This document shows positions 43,874 through 53,633 of a stretch of 64,000 nucleotides of DNA, one piece after another. Source of the DNA: Chitinolyticbacter meiyuanensis (GTDB taxonomy: Bacteria; Pseudomonadota; Gammaproteobacteria; Burkholderiales; Chitinibacteraceae). Position 1 is the stretch's first letter. Each line of letters opens with the position of its first letter. The notes beneath the pieces are model-generated. The model did not search any database. It saw only the letters and a list, made by a program, of their open reading frames with translations, and was not told the origin of the DNA. The stretch covers positions 1,151,513-1,215,512 of the forward strand of contig NZ_CP041335.1 of assembly GCF_008033135.1 (NCBI RefSeq). Reading direction: 5' to 3'. Position numbers and translations under genes: made by a program.

Positions 43874-44384
43874 GTCCAGTCTCCTTGATGGAAGGGATTG
43901 GACTCTAAAGCTGCGTGCTACTCAAACTTGGGGGGACGTCGCACCCACAACCTCCCCGACTACGACGCCCATGCCGCGTTGCATACCCTCGCGCAGGCCA
44001 TGTTCGAATCGGGCCTGTTTGGCGAGGCCGACATCAAGGGCCGGGCGCATTGCTTGGCTACTTGGCTGGTCGGCACTTCGGATACCGAAACGGCGTTCGT
44101 CCACCTGCAGGTGGCGCTGCTCTCGGGCCGCACGGCCGAGCAGAAGCAGGCGTTGGGCCAGCGTTTGCTGGCGGCGCTGCATACCACCTTGCCAGCTGGT
44201 CACGGCCCGGTGCAGCTCACCGTGGATACGCGGGATATGGAGAGGGAGAGCTACGCCAAGGCGGTGCTGGAGGCCGCCAGTTGATCGCCCCCGAAGGTTA
44301 TTCGCGCTGATCGCCGACTCCGGCGTCATGATCAGCAAAAGCTGCTCCCGGACATCCTGCACGCTGGGGCGGTTCTGAATTGAA

Positions 44385-44410
44385 AAAGGCTCGCCGGTTG
44401 GCGAGCCTTT
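44385..44410. terminator. Terminator between the broken isomerase gene and the brnTA cassette
   Basis: AAAGGCTCGCC (44385-44395), a GGTT loop and GGCGAGCCTTT (44400-44410), flanked by A and T tracts. It lies 21 nt past the brnA stop on the minus strand and about 100 nt past the isomerase remnant on the plus strand. Confidence 0.88.
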
Positions 44411-44431
44411 CTTCTGTGAGGGGCGAAGCGA

Positions 44432-44716
44432 TCACGCCGCGTTCAGTTCCCGTTCCGCAGCTTCGATGACTTCCTCGGAAACGCCCTGGCGCTTCAGTGC
44501 TTCGATCAGGCGGGCCTGCTGGTGGCTGGCGAATTGGGCTTCGTCGCGGCGTAGGCCTTCGCTGAGGTAAGACTTCAAGAGCGCTTGGTAGCCTGAGAAG
44601 CCGCGTTGCGGGGCAATGGCCTTCATCGATTCCACCACATCCACCGGGATGCGCAGGGTGATCGAGGTCATCGGGCGATCTTTGGTCAAACGGGATTTGA
44701 GACGGTCACTCAACAT
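44432..44716 (-). CDS. brnA: BrnA-like antitoxin (CopG/ribbon-helix-helix type)
   Basis: 94 residues from the ATG at 44716, which overlaps the brnT stop by 11 nt. The N-terminal half has a ribbon-helix-helix-like segment (TSITLRIPVDVVESMKAIA, then GFSGYQALLKSYLSEGL), the part that binds DNA for autoregulation. The C-terminal helical tail (RQGVSEEVIEAAERELN) is lysine-poor and acidic. As the downstream partner of BrnT it is expected to neutralise the toxin. A terminator follows. Confidence 0.82.
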   Translation of the reverse strand: MLSDRLKSRLTKDRPMTSITLRIPVDVVESMKAIAPQRGFSGYQALLKSYLSEGLRRDEAQFASHQQARLIEALKRQGVSEEVIEAAERELNAA

Positions 44717-44999
44717 AGCGATGTTCCTCATCGGTCGTTGCGCGCCGCGCTGAAATGATGCGGATGTGGGCATCCTCGATTTCGATGTGCACCACAAACA
44801 GCAGTCGGCCGGCGGCGCTCAGGCCAATGACTGCATCACGTGCTTCGTCGTTGCGGGACGCATCCACCAGCTGGAACAGCGGGTCCGCAAAGACCGTAGC
44901 GGCCTCTTCAAACCGAATGCCGTGCTTGCGCAGGTTCAGGTCGGCTTTGTCCGCGTTCCAGACAAAGTCTTCCCCATTCAACTTGAAGTGAAGGTCCAT
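44706..44999 (-). CDS. brnT: BrnT-like toxin (ribonuclease)
   Basis: 97 residues of the BrnT family of small RelE-fold ribonuclease toxins. Recognisable segments are WNADKADLNLRKHGIRFEEAATVFADP, VIGLSAAGRLLFVVHIE and the C-terminal IRIISARRAT. It precedes brnA as in the canonical brnTA order. The cassette is bracketed by two copies of the isomerase 3' end. Chromosomal cassettes of this kind are often mobile stabilisation or stress modules. Confidence 0.88.
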   Translation of the reverse strand: MDLHFKLNGEDFVWNADKADLNLRKHGIRFEEAATVFADPLFQLVDASRNDEARDAVIGLSAAGRLLFVVHIEIEDAHIRIISARRATTDEEHRYVE

Positions 45000-45030
45000 G
45001 ACCGAAGCCTAGGTTTGTGTATTGCACTTG

Positions 45031-45372
45031 TCAATACATTCCGCACCGCTTGAGCTTGCGCTCGCAGAAGCGCTTCCAGCACCACCAAGCCAGGCCACAG
45101 GGGATCAACACCAGTGCCCCGATCTTGTTTTTGGGTGTCCACATTAGCGCCAGCAGCTCTGATGCGTATGTCTGGAGAGCAACGATCAGCAGAATGCCGA
45201 CGCCGAAGAAAATCACTGGGGAGAGCTGGGCATAGACCAAGCGCGGCCAGCCTTCCAGCGGGCTCCAGCGCCACAGCACAATGAAGAAGGCCAGCGAGCT
45301 GATCGAGATCATGGAGAGATCGGTGGCCGTCATCATCGACGCGTAGGAAGGCAAACCGGCATTTTCTATCAA
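45031..45372 (-). CDS. Hypothetical membrane protein
   Basis: Not recognised. 113 residues with about three hydrophobic helices (around 18-38, 48-70 and 82-98) and a strongly basic C-terminal tail (KRFCERKLKRCGMY). It lies 31 nt upstream of the brnT start and on the same strand, so it could be co-transcribed with brnTA. It belongs to the segment between the two isomerase 3' ends. No known motif is present; confidence as a gene is moderate. Confidence 0.5.
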   Translation of the reverse strand: MIENAGLPSYASMMTATDLSMISISSLAFFIVLWRWSPLEGWPRLVYAQLSPVIFFGVGILLIVALQTYASELLALMWTPKNKIGALVLIPCGLAWWCWKRFCERKLKRCGMY

Positions 45373-45430
45373 TTTTCAGCCCGGATGGATTATCAGAGCC
45401 GGATCAGCCCATGCCCACCAAGCCGCGCTA

Positions 45431-45517
45431 GGCAACGGCCCGGTGCAGCTCACCATCGATACACGGGATATGGAGAAGGAGAGCTACGCCAAGGCCGTGC
45501 TGGCGGCAGTCAGTTGA
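45431..45517 (+). pseudogene. Second copy of the isomerase 3' end (fragment)
   Basis: An 87-nt stretch aligns without gaps to the last 87 nt of the disrupted isomerase gene (44198-44284), with 10 mismatches by my count. It encodes GPVQLTIDTRDMEKESYAKA and ends in a stop. Upstream sequence does not continue the match, so only the tail is duplicated. It bounds the brnTA segment on the right. Confidence 0.75.
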
Positions 45518-46526
45518 CTGGCTTGTGCTTGCTGGCCGTTACAAGCGGGATGGACTGCACGGTGAACGGCACTTGGTCCGGGATCGCGGCGGGGTTCTGG
45601 GCGTGGCGCAGCAGCAGGTCGTACTTGGATTCGATGAACCACACCCGGCCTTGCGCGTAGGTGCCGGAGGAGGGCGCGTCGAGCCCCTGCACTAGCGTGT
45701 GCAGCATGGCTTGGTCGCCATCGAGGTGCAGCCGGGTGATGGCGCCTTCGTTGTGCTTGTCGCCAAAGGCGTTGCTCTCGAACACCAGCAACTCGTTCCG
45801 GCCAAGCACGCGCAGTGCATCGGCGTTGCGCAGCGGGCGTGGCATGTCCAGCCGCGTGCTCGCGCCCGCTGTGCCGTTCGCGCCGATCTCGATGCGCCAT
45901 AGCCACGGCACGGCGGCGACGGCGCTCAGGTAGAGCCGGTCGCCATCAAGGGCGATGCCGTTGAAGGTGAAGCGCTTGCCGTTCATTTCCAGCTTGGGGC
46001 TGTCGGTCAATAGCTCGGGCCGGTCCAACCAGACCGAGAGTGCGGTATCGCCCCGCCGCAGCCGCAACACGCGCGGATGATAGGAGTCGGTGAGGTAGAC
46101 CGTGCCGGCGCCATCCACCACCAGATCGTTGCAATAACCGTCGTCCGGCAGCGGGTAGCTCGCCTGTGCTTCGCCGGTGGCGAGGTCGTAGCGCTTCAGC
46201 GCGCTGGGTGTGGCGGGCACCGTGGTCAGGCCCAGGTTGCCCGAGCACACCCATAGCGTGCGCCGCGCCTCGTCGAGCGCGATGCCCTGCGTGTTGGCGA
46301 GCCCGCCGCGGCCGGGCGGCACCAGCAGGCGCGTGATGCCGTCCGGGTGGATACGCACCACGGCACCTTGGCGCCAGCTGCCGATGTAGAGCGTGCCGTC
46401 CTGCGCGGCCGCCACGCTTTCCGGGTACCAGTCCGGCGGCAGCATATGGGCGTTGGGGGCGGCCAGGGCGATGGTGCTGGCGAGCAGGCCGGCGATCAGG
46501 GTCATTCCAGAGAAGAAGGTGCGCAT
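45510..46526 (-). CDS. SMP-30/gluconolactonase-like beta-propeller protein, exported
   Basis: 338 residues. An N-terminal signal peptide (hydrophobic core about residues 9-22, ending ALA) predicts periplasmic location. The rest shows repeated blades: YPESVAAAQDGTLYIGS, NTQGIALDEARRTLWVCSG, NDLVVDGAGTVYLTDS and FNGIALDGDRLYLS, typical of the SMP-30/strictosidine-synthase beta propeller with Asn/Asp calcium ligands. The start at 46526 has GGAG 7 nt upstream; a longer ORF start lacks it. The divergent LysR gene may regulate it. Substrate unknown. Confidence 0.85.
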   Translation of the reverse strand: MRTFFSGMTLIAGLLASTIALAAPNAHMLPPDWYPESVAAAQDGTLYIGSWRQGAVVRIHPDGITRLLVPPGRGGLANTQGIALDEARRTLWVCSGNLGLTTVPATPSALKRYDLATGEAQASYPLPDDGYCNDLVVDGAGTVYLTDSYHPRVLRLRRGDTALSVWLDRPELLTDSPKLEMNGKRFTFNGIALDGDRLYLSAVAAVPWLWRIEIGANGTAGASTRLDMPRPLRNADALRVLGRNELLVFESNAFGDKHNEGAITRLHLDGDQAMLHTLVQGLDAPSSGTYAQGRVWFIESKYDLLLRHAQNPAAIPDQVPFTVQSIPLVTASKHKPVN

Positions 46527-46623
46527 GTCGCACTCCGGGTGAGGGGATGCGCTGCATTCTTTTCCGTGCGCGATTCTTGATAAAGAATGCACGGATTGGA
46601 TCAATCACAAGCATGGGTTGGGA

Positions 46624-47520
46624 ATGGATCAGCTCACCAGCATGGCCGTATTCGTCTGCGTGGCCGAGCGCGGCAGCTTTGCCGCGGCGGGAATGGCATT
46701 GCAGCTGTCGGGCACCATGGTGGCCAACCATGTGGCGGCGCTGGAGCGGCGCCTTGGCGCCACGCTGATCCACCGCACCACGCGGCGCCACGCACTCACA
46801 GTCGTCGGCACGGCGTATCTGGAGCGCTGCCGCGATGTGCTGGCCAGCGTGGCGGCGGCCGATCGCGTGGCCGATCAACTCACCGCCGAGCCTAGCGGCC
46901 TGCTGCGGGTGACCGCGCCGGTCACCTACGGCGTGCATCGGTTGACGCCGCTGGTCACCGCCTACCAGCAGCGTTATCCAGCGGTGACGGTGGAGCTCCA
47001 TCTCAACGACAGGCTGGTGGATCTGGAAGAGGAGGGCTACGACCTCGCCATCCGCTCGGGTGAGCCGCCCAAGGATTGCCCCTTGATCGCACGCCTGCTG
47101 CAAACGAGCCAGATGCGGATTGCCGCGAGCCCGGATTACCTGGTTCGCCATGGGGTGCCGGATCATCCGCAGGCGCTGGCAGCGCATCAACTGCTCGGCT
47201 TTGCGGCATGGGGCGACGCGCCACAGCTGCGCTTCAGCCGCGATGGCGAAACGGTGTGCCTGCCGTTCAAGCCCGCCCTTACCATCAACAACGGCCAAGC
47301 GCTGCTGGTGGCTGCGCTCGCCGGGCACGGGATCGTGGTGCAGGCGGATGTGCTGCTGGACGAACCGATCGCAGCCGGGCTGCTGCAGCCCTTGCTGCCC
47401 GATTGGTCGCTGCCGCAGCGGCCGATCTATGCGATGCGCAAGCCGGATCGGGCGCCGGGCGCGCGGGTGCGCAGCTTTGTCGATTTCCTGTTAGCCGAAC
47501 TGGCGGGCGAGCGGGGCTAG
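46624..47520 (+). CDS. LysR family transcriptional regulator
   Basis: 298 residues. HTH at residues 1-60 (LTSMAVFVCVAERGSFAAAGMALQ, then ALERRLGATLIHRTTRR). The effector domain is CrgA-like (VTAPVTYGVHRLTPLVTAYQQRYP, DLAIRSGEPP). The ATG at 46624 is preceded by GGTTGGGA; an in-frame TTG at 46618 is less likely. It is divergent from the SMP-30-like gene (98 nt between starts), which is the natural target to test. Confidence 0.92.
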   Translation: MDQLTSMAVFVCVAERGSFAAAGMALQLSGTMVANHVAALERRLGATLIHRTTRRHALTVVGTAYLERCRDVLASVAAADRVADQLTAEPSGLLRVTAPVTYGVHRLTPLVTAYQQRYPAVTVELHLNDRLVDLEEEGYDLAIRSGEPPKDCPLIARLLQTSQMRIAASPDYLVRHGVPDHPQALAAHQLLGFAAWGDAPQLRFSRDGETVCLPFKPALTINNGQALLVAALAGHGIVVQADVLLDEPIAAGLLQPLLPDWSLPQRPIYAMRKPDRAPGARVRSFVDFLLAELAGERG

Positions 47521-47523
47521 CCA

Positions 47524-47562
47524 TGAAAAAATGCCGCCCGTCCCCGTGGGAGCGAGCGGCAT
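47524..47562 (-). terminator. Candidate terminator downstream of aceA, at the LysR 3' end
   Basis: Stem ATGCCGC (47531-47537) / GCGGCAT (47556-47562) with an inner TCCC/GGGA stem, and an A6 run on the plus strand (47525-47530) that reads as a T-tract for minus-strand transcription. It is about 230 nt past the aceA stop. The intervening 230 nt hold no recognised gene. Confidence 0.6.
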
Positions 47563-47792
47563 CGTGGTGCGGCTGCCGACACCCAGGCTTGAGGTGCCGG
47601 CGGCTTGCGCTGTTGGCGCAAGCAGGCGGGTTGCTGGCGATGCGGCGGGTGCGGGATGGTCCGCCGCGCCAGCAATCCACTTTCGGGTACAGCCGGCGCT
47701 CGCTGCATCCGCCCGGTTTGCGGGTGGGCCGGGTGGATGGGCGCGAGTGCTTTACTGCAAGACGGCGGGCATCGCCAGGCGATGCGCGTCGC

Positions 47793-49073
<1,281 letters not shown>

Positions 49074-49132
49074 GGCTTTCTCCCGCAAAAAAGCTGGCCT
49101 TCAGGCCTTGGTTGATAGGGTTTTGGAGCGCC

Positions 49133-49147
49133 GCACCGCTGCGGTGC
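49133..49147. promoter_or_regulatory. Palindrome upstream of aceA (candidate operator)
   Basis: GCACCGCTGCGGTGC is a 7-bp perfect palindrome around a central T, located 60 nt upstream of the aceA ATG. A second pair, GGTGCA (49143-49148) / TGCACC (49162-49167), overlaps it. Position and symmetry suggest a regulator site, but no known consensus was matched. Confidence 0.45.
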
Positions 49148-49277
49148 AATAAATTTTGCGCTGCACCATGAGAGTGTAGTTTGTGATTTGTGACTACAAG
49201 TTGGGGATTGCACTTACCGCGATGTTTCAAGCGGACACGGCGTGCGCAGCCGCGGTTTTGCTACAGCTGCACATGCT

Positions 49278-50003
49278 TCAACGACGTGTTGTGCGCGCAA
49301 CCAGGCTGCGAACGATGCACCAGCTGGCAGCAGCGGCGAGCAGATGCTTGAGCGTGTGCCCGCTGATGGTGTCCGTCGCGAGCAGCAGGGGGTGATCGGC
49401 CAGTTCGGCCACCTTGGCGATCGCGTAGAGGCCGATGGCGGCGGCGAAGGCCAGCCGGTCGCGGCGTGGGGCGTGCCACTGCCACAGCGGGATCAGCACC
49501 AGCGGCGCCAGCTGCAGCGCGAGGTAGGGGCGCAGGTCGCCACTGCAATGCCACCACAGCACGCTCAGTACCGCACATACCGCGAGCTCGATCAGGTGGC
49601 GGCTGCCATGGGTATCGGCGTGCACGGCGGCAAGCAGGCTGGCGCAGGCGAGCGCAATGGGCAGCCTGTCCCACAGCAGGCGGGCGTCGTCCGGCGCCAG
49701 GTGGTAGAAGCCGGAGCCGGCTGCAGTCAGCATCAGCGCGACGAGGAACAGCGAATAGCCATTCCAGCCGGCCTGCAGCGCCGGCGCGTGGCGGTGCGGC
49801 CATAGTTTCACCAGGCCCCACAGCCCGACCAAGGCGAACGGCAGGTTGGAGAGCACATCGGCGGCGTGGGCAAGGCCCAGCCAACGGCGCTGGTCGGCAA
49901 AGGCGTGGTAGTCCGGCCATTGGGCGATGGGGCCGTGCCAGGCCAGAGCGGCAATGGCCATCAGGGAGATGAACAGGGTGAGCGTGTGTTGCCAGCTGCG
50001 CAT
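49278..50003 (-). CDS. Ceramidase-like (CREST superfamily) membrane protein
   Basis: 241 residues with about seven hydrophobic helices. The segment AADVLSNLPFALVGLWGL, the AAGSGFYHLAPDDARLLWDRLP motif and the late SGHTLKHLLAA match the alkaline-ceramidase/CREST family, where the conserved Ser, Asp and His residues bind zinc. Bacterial members are uncharacterised, so enzyme activity is inferred. It is divergent from the XRE regulator gene. Confidence 0.85.
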   Translation of the reverse strand: MRSWQHTLTLFISLMAIAALAWHGPIAQWPDYHAFADQRRWLGLAHAADVLSNLPFALVGLWGLVKLWPHRHAPALQAGWNGYSLFLVALMLTAAGSGFYHLAPDDARLLWDRLPIALACASLLAAVHADTHGSRHLIELAVCAVLSVLWWHCSGDLRPYLALQLAPLVLIPLWQWHAPRRDRLAFAAAIGLYAIAKVAELADHPLLLATDTISGHTLKHLLAAAASWCIVRSLVARTTRR

Positions 50004-50120
50004 TGCGGGTCTCCTTCGGGAATGTGGTGCGCGCAGTGTGGTCGGTCAGCATTCTGGATGAAACCTTGTTTAGAATCGTAGCGCTGGATAAGCTTGAAAG
50101 TATCAATTGGCGATACTTTC

Positions 50121-50852
50121 ATGGACGAAACCCAGCGTTTGCTCCAGACGCTCAAGCGTCAGTTCAAGGTGGCGGGGCTCACCTACCGGCATGTGGCGCA
50201 AGCCAGCGGTTTATCCGAGCCCAGCATCAAGCGGCTGCTCAACGGCGGCGGTATCACGCTGGAACGGCTGTGCCAGTTGGCCGCGCTGGCGGGGCTCACC
50301 GTGGCCGAATTGGCCGAAGCAGCGGCGCATGCCGAACCCGAGCTGCATCGGCTGACCGTGGCCCAGGAGGCCAGCCTGGTGGCGGACGACCGACTGCTGC
50401 TGGTGGCGGTGTGTGCGCTCAACCACTGGTCACTGACGGAGATCACCGCCTGCTATCGGCTCGAGGAACTCGACGTGCTGCAGCGATTGTTGCAGCTCGA
50501 TCGCATGGGCCTGATCGCACTGCTGCCCGGCAACCGCATCCGGCTGAATGTGGCCCGCGATTTCGACTGGCTACCGGATGGGCCGATCCAGGGTTTTTTC
50601 CGCGAGCGCGGCCAGCCCGATTTCCTGGCTGATGATTTTGCCGGTGACAGCGCCAGCCTGCAGTTCGCGCATGCCATGCTGAGCCCGGCCGCACTGGCGC
50701 AACTGCAGCGCCAGTTGCGGCGCCTGCGCCAGGATCTTGCTGAGCTGCATCGCGACAGCCTGGCGGTGCCGCTGGCACAGCGGTGCGGCGTCGGCCTGTT
50801 GCTGGCGCTGCGCGAATGGGAGCCAGCGGCGTTTGCGGGGCTGCGCCGTTGA
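50121..50852 (+). CDS. XRE family transcriptional regulator
   Basis: 243 residues. An N-terminal helix-turn-helix (about 8-65; YRHVAQASGLSEPSIKRLLNGGGITLERLCQLAALAG-type, i.e. GLSEPSIKRLLNGG) identifies a Cro/CI-like domain. The C-terminal about 175 residues are helical and unrecognised, possibly an effector or oligomerisation domain. The ATG at 50121 is preferred over 50094 as it places the HTH near the N-terminus, although the ribosome site is weak. Divergent from the ceramidase-like gene. Confidence 0.85.
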   Translation: MDETQRLLQTLKRQFKVAGLTYRHVAQASGLSEPSIKRLLNGGGITLERLCQLAALAGLTVAELAEAAAHAEPELHRLTVAQEASLVADDRLLLVAVCALNHWSLTEITACYRLEELDVLQRLLQLDRMGLIALLPGNRIRLNVARDFDWLPDGPIQGFFRERGQPDFLADDFAGDSASLQFAHAMLSPAALAQLQRQLRRLRQDLAELHRDSLAVPLAQRCGVGLLLALREWEPAAFAGLRR

Positions 50853-50882
50853 TGGTCATTAACCCCGAATCAAGTAGGGCCT

Positions 50883-50910
50883 CTTGAAATGTCGCTCATG
50901 GCGCCCATCT
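50883..50910 (+). promoter_or_regulatory. Sigma-32 (heat-shock) promoter for grpE
   Basis: CTTGAAA (50883-50889) as -35 and CCCATCT (50904-50910) as -10 with 14 nt between, closely matching the heat-shock consensus CTTGAAA-N(13-15)-CCCCATNT. It lies 36 nt upstream of the grpE start. Confidence 0.85.
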
Positions 50911-50945
50911 GCCGGTGCATTGCAAAGTTTTTGGGGAGCAAGACC

Positions 50946-51494
50946 ATGAGTCACGAACAGAAACCTGAAGACCTGAACCCGGTTGAGCAGGACGTCAACG
51001 CCGAAGCCGGCGAAGCCCAGCTGAATGCCGCCGAGGATAGCCTCGACGCGCGCATGGCCGAGGTGGCTGCCGAGCTGGAAAAGGCACGCCAGGACGTGCT
51101 GTATGCCAAGGCCGAAGGCGAGAACATCCGCCGCCGCGCTGCCGAAGAAGTGGACAAGGCGCGCAAGTTTGCCGTGGAGAAGTTCGCCCGCGAGCTGCTG
51201 TCGGTGAAGGATGCGATGGATATGGCGCTGCTGGATCAATCCGGCAATTTCGACGCACTGAAGATGGGCGTCGATCTCACCGCCAAGGCACTGACCAGCG
51301 CTTTCGAGAAGTTCGAGCTGCTGGAGATCGCGCCGCAGACCGGCGACAAGCTCGATCCCAACCTGCACCAGGCCATCTCGATGGAGCCGGCCGAGCAGGA
51401 AGCCAACACCGTGGTGCGCGTGCTGCAGAAGGGCTACACGCTGGCCGGCCGCGTGCTGCGCCCCGCGATGGTGATCGTCGCCGCACCGAAGTGA
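50946..51494 (+). CDS. grpE: Nucleotide exchange factor GrpE
   Basis: Exchange factor for DnaK. 182 residues from the ATG at 50946 with GGGGAGC upstream. The acidic, Gln/Glu-rich N-terminal part is followed by a long helix ([23 protein letters not shown]) and the C-terminal beta domain with [11 protein letters not shown] and [18 protein letters not shown], the GrpE signature. It opens the grpE-dnaK-dnaJ group under a sigma-32 promoter. Confidence 0.97.
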   Translation: MSHEQKPEDLNPVEQDVNAEAGEAQLNAAEDSLDARMAEVAAELEKARQDVLYAKAEGENIRRRAAEEVDKARKFAVEKFARELLSVKDAMDMALLDQSGNFDALKMGVDLTAKALTSAFEKFELLEIAPQTGDKLDPNLHQAISMEPAEQEANTVVRVLQKGYTLAGRVLRPAMVIVAAPK

Positions 51495-51530
51495 GCCGCG
51501 GCGCCTTGTCCCGGCTTGTCATGCCGGTGA

Positions 51531-51558
51531 CTTGAAACAGGCGCCGCCATCCCCACTT
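51531..51558 (+). promoter_or_regulatory. Sigma-32 (heat-shock) promoter for dnaK
   Basis: CTTGAAA (51531-51537) and CCCCACTT (51551-51558) with 13 nt between, 68 nt upstream of dnaK. It is a close match to the same heat-shock consensus, so dnaK has its own promoter besides any read-through from grpE. Confidence 0.85.
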
Positions 51559-51625
51559 TCGGAACAAGGTTATTGAACTTGATGCCTCGCCCAGGCGGGG
51601 CGTGAACAGGAAAGGAATCCAGACA

Positions 51626-53557
51626 ATGGCAAAAATCATCGGTATCGACCTTGGTACGACCAACAGCTGCGTATCCGTCATCGAAAACGGCCAACCCAAG
51701 GTGATCGAGAACGCCGAAGGCGCTCGCACCACGCCGTCCATCATCGCCTATCAGGAAGACGGCGAAATCCTGGTCGGCGCGCCGGCCAAGCGCCAGGCCG
51801 TGACCAACCCGCGCAATACGCTGTACGCGGTGAAGCGCCTGATCGGCCGCAAGTTCACCGAGAAGGAAGTACAGAAGGACATCGACCTGATGCCCTACAG
51901 CATCGTCAAGGCCGACAACGGCGATGCCTGGGTGGAAGTGCGTGGCGACAAGAAGGCCCCGCCGCAGATCAGCGCCGAAGTGCTGCGCAAGATGAAGAAG
52001 ACCGCCGAGGATTACCTGGGCGAGGAAGTGACCGAAGCCGTGATCACGGTGCCGGCCTACTTCAACGATAGCCAGCGCCAGGCCACCAAGGATGCCGGCC
52101 GCATCGCCGGGCTGGATGTGAAGCGCATCATCAACGAACCGACCGCCGCAGCGCTGGCGTTCGGCATGGACAAGCACGAGAAGGGCGATTCCAAGATCGC
52201 CGTGTATGACCTGGGCGGCGGCACCTTCGACATCTCCATCATCGAGATCGCCGATGTCGACGGTGACAAGCAGTTCGAAGTGCTGGCCACCAATGGCGAC
52301 ACCTTCCTCGGTGGCGAGGACTTCGACCAGCGCCTGATCGACTACATCATCGGCGAGTTCCAGAAAGAGCAGGGCATCAACCTGAAGCAGGACGTGATGG
52401 CGCTGCAACGGCTGAAGGAAGCCGCGGAAAAGGCCAAGATCGAGCTCTCCAGTGCGGCCCAGACCGAAGTGAACCTGCCCTACATCACCATGGACGCGAC
52501 CGGTCCGAAGCACCTGGTGCTGAAGATCACCCGCGCCAAGTTCGAATCGCTGGTGGAAGAGCTGATCGCCCGCTCGATCGAGCCGTGCCGCATCGCGCTG
52601 AAGGATGCCGGCCTCAAGGCATCCGACATCGACGACGTGATCCTGGTCGGCGGCCAGACCCGCATGCCGCTGGTGCAGGAAAAGGTGAAGGAATTCTTCG
52701 GCAAGGAAGCGCGCCGTGACGTGAACCCGGATGAAGCCGTGGCCGTCGGTGCCGCGATCCAGGGCGCCGTGCTGGGTGGCGATCGCAAGGACGTGCTGCT
52801 GCTCGACGTGACCCCGCTGTCGCTGGGGATCGAGACGCTGGGCGGCGTGATGACCAAACTGATCAACAAGAACACCACGATCCCGACCAAGGCATCGCAA
52901 GTGTTCTCCACTGCCGACGACAACCAGAACGCCGTGACCATCCACGTGCTGCAGGGCGAGCGCGAGAAGGCTTCGGCCAACAAGAGCTTGGGCCAGTTCA
53001 ACCTGTCGGATATCCCGCCGGCACCGCGCGGCACGCCGCAGATCGAAGTCACCTTCGACATCGATGCCAACGGTATCCTGCACGTGAGCGCCAAGGACAA
53101 GGCCACCGGCAAGGAAAACAAGATCAAGATCCAGGCATCGTCGGGTCTGTCCGAGGCCGAGATCGAGCAGATGGTGCGCGATGCCGAGCTCAACGCCGAA
53201 GAGGACAAGAAGCTGCATGAGCTCGTCACCGCCCGCAACCAGGGTGATGCGATGATCCACTCGGTGAAGAAGTCGCTGGTCGAGTTCGGCGACAAGATCG
53301 CCGCCGACGAGAAGGCTGCCATCGAGACCGCGATCAGCGAGCTGGAAGCCGTGGTGAAGGGCGACGACAAGGACGAGATCGAAGCCAAGACCAACGCGCT
53401 GATGCAGGCCAGCCACAAGCTTGCCGAGCAGATGTATGGCCAGCAGGGCGCCGAAGGTGCGGCAGCGGCCGGTGGTGCGGCTGGCGGCGAAGCCGGCAAG
53501 GGTGACGACGGCAATGTGGTCGACGCCGAGTTCACCGAAGTGAAGGACAACAAGTAA
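51626..53557 (+). CDS. dnaK: Chaperone protein DnaK (Hsp70)
   Basis: ATP-dependent chaperone. 643 residues. The ATG at 51626 ([15 protein letters not shown]) is the canonical start. The nucleotide-binding domain contains [11 protein letters not shown] and [11 protein letters not shown], the linker [14 protein letters not shown], and the substrate domain ends in a Gly/Ala-rich tail before [11 protein letters not shown]. It is followed by dnaJ after a hairpin that may attenuate read-through. Confidence 0.98.
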   Translation: MAKIIGIDLGTTNSCVSVIENGQPKVIENAEGARTTPSIIAYQEDGEILVGAPAKRQAVTNPRNTLYAVKRLIGRKFTEKEVQKDIDLMPYSIVKADNGDAWVEVRGDKKAPPQISAEVLRKMKKTAEDYLGEEVTEAVITVPAYFNDSQRQATKDAGRIAGLDVKRIINEPTAAALAFGMDKHEKGDSKIAVYDLGGGTFDISIIEIADVDGDKQFEVLATNGDTFLGGEDFDQRLIDYIIGEFQKEQGINLKQDVMALQRLKEAAEKAKIELSSAAQTEVNLPYITMDATGPKHLVLKITRAKFESLVEELIARSIEPCRIALKDAGLKASDIDDVILVGGQTRMPLVQEKVKEFFGKEARRDVNPDEAVAVGAAIQGAVLGGDRKDVLLLDVTPLSLGIETLGGVMTKLINKNTTIPTKASQVFSTADDNQNAVTIHVLQGEREKASANKSLGQFNLSDIPPAPRGTPQIEVTFDIDANGILHVSAKDKATGKENKIKIQASSGLSEAEIEQMVRDAELNAEEDKKLHELVTARNQGDAMIHSVKKSLVEFGDKIAADEKAAIETAISELEAVVKGDDKDEIEAKTNALMQASHKLAEQMYGQQGAEGAAAAGGAAGGEAGKGDDGNVVDAEFTEVKDNK

Positions 53558-53578
53558 ACTCCTGCCGGAGTCATCGGG

Positions 53579-53617
53579 AAAGGCACGCGGCGCGCGGGGC
53601 GTGTCGTCGTGCCTTTT
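53579..53617 (+). terminator. Hairpin between dnaK and dnaJ (possible partial terminator)
   Basis: AAAGGCACG (53579-53587) and CGTGCCTTT (53608-53616) form a 9-bp stem with a GC-rich 20-nt loop, followed by TCGC. The short T-run suggests attenuation rather than full termination, which would lower dnaJ relative to dnaK. Confidence 0.55.
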
Positions 53618-53633
53618 CGCTTAGGTGGAATCC

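Larger units (their letters stand above)
42762..43911 (-). mobile_element. IS3-family insertion sequence
   Basis: About 1.15 kb, bounded by perfect 12-bp inverted ends GCTTTAGAGTCC (42762-42773) and GGACTCTAAAGC (43900-43911). It carries overlapping orfA (43610-43873) and orfB (42765-43616) on the minus strand, expressed as OrfAB by -1 frameshifting. The orfB stop lies inside the left terminal repeat, as is common for compact IS3 members. No clear target-site duplication is visible outside the ends. The length and the OrfA/OrfB sequences place it in the IS3 family; the subgroup is not assigned. Confidence 0.88.
42706..44284 (+). pseudogene. 5-carboxymethyl-2-hydroxymuconate isomerase gene, disrupted by an IS3-family element
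   Basis: The first nine codons (42706-42732, MPHLTLEYT) match the N-terminus of this isomerase family, and a frame starting NLPDYDAHAALHTL (43949-44284) supplies the rest (ATWLVGTSDTE, AFVHLQVALLSGRT, QLTVDTRDM), ending in a normal stop. Between them lies an IS3-family element plus short unrelated stretches on each side, so the two parts do not simply rejoin if the IS is removed. The enzyme family acts in aromatic-acid catabolism; this copy is not functional. Assignment is from recognition of conserved segments. Confidence 0.72.

Noticed and set aside
51434..53416. 660-aa open frame antisense to dnaK
   Set aside because: Antisense open frames across dnaK genes are a well-known artefact; no supporting signal here.
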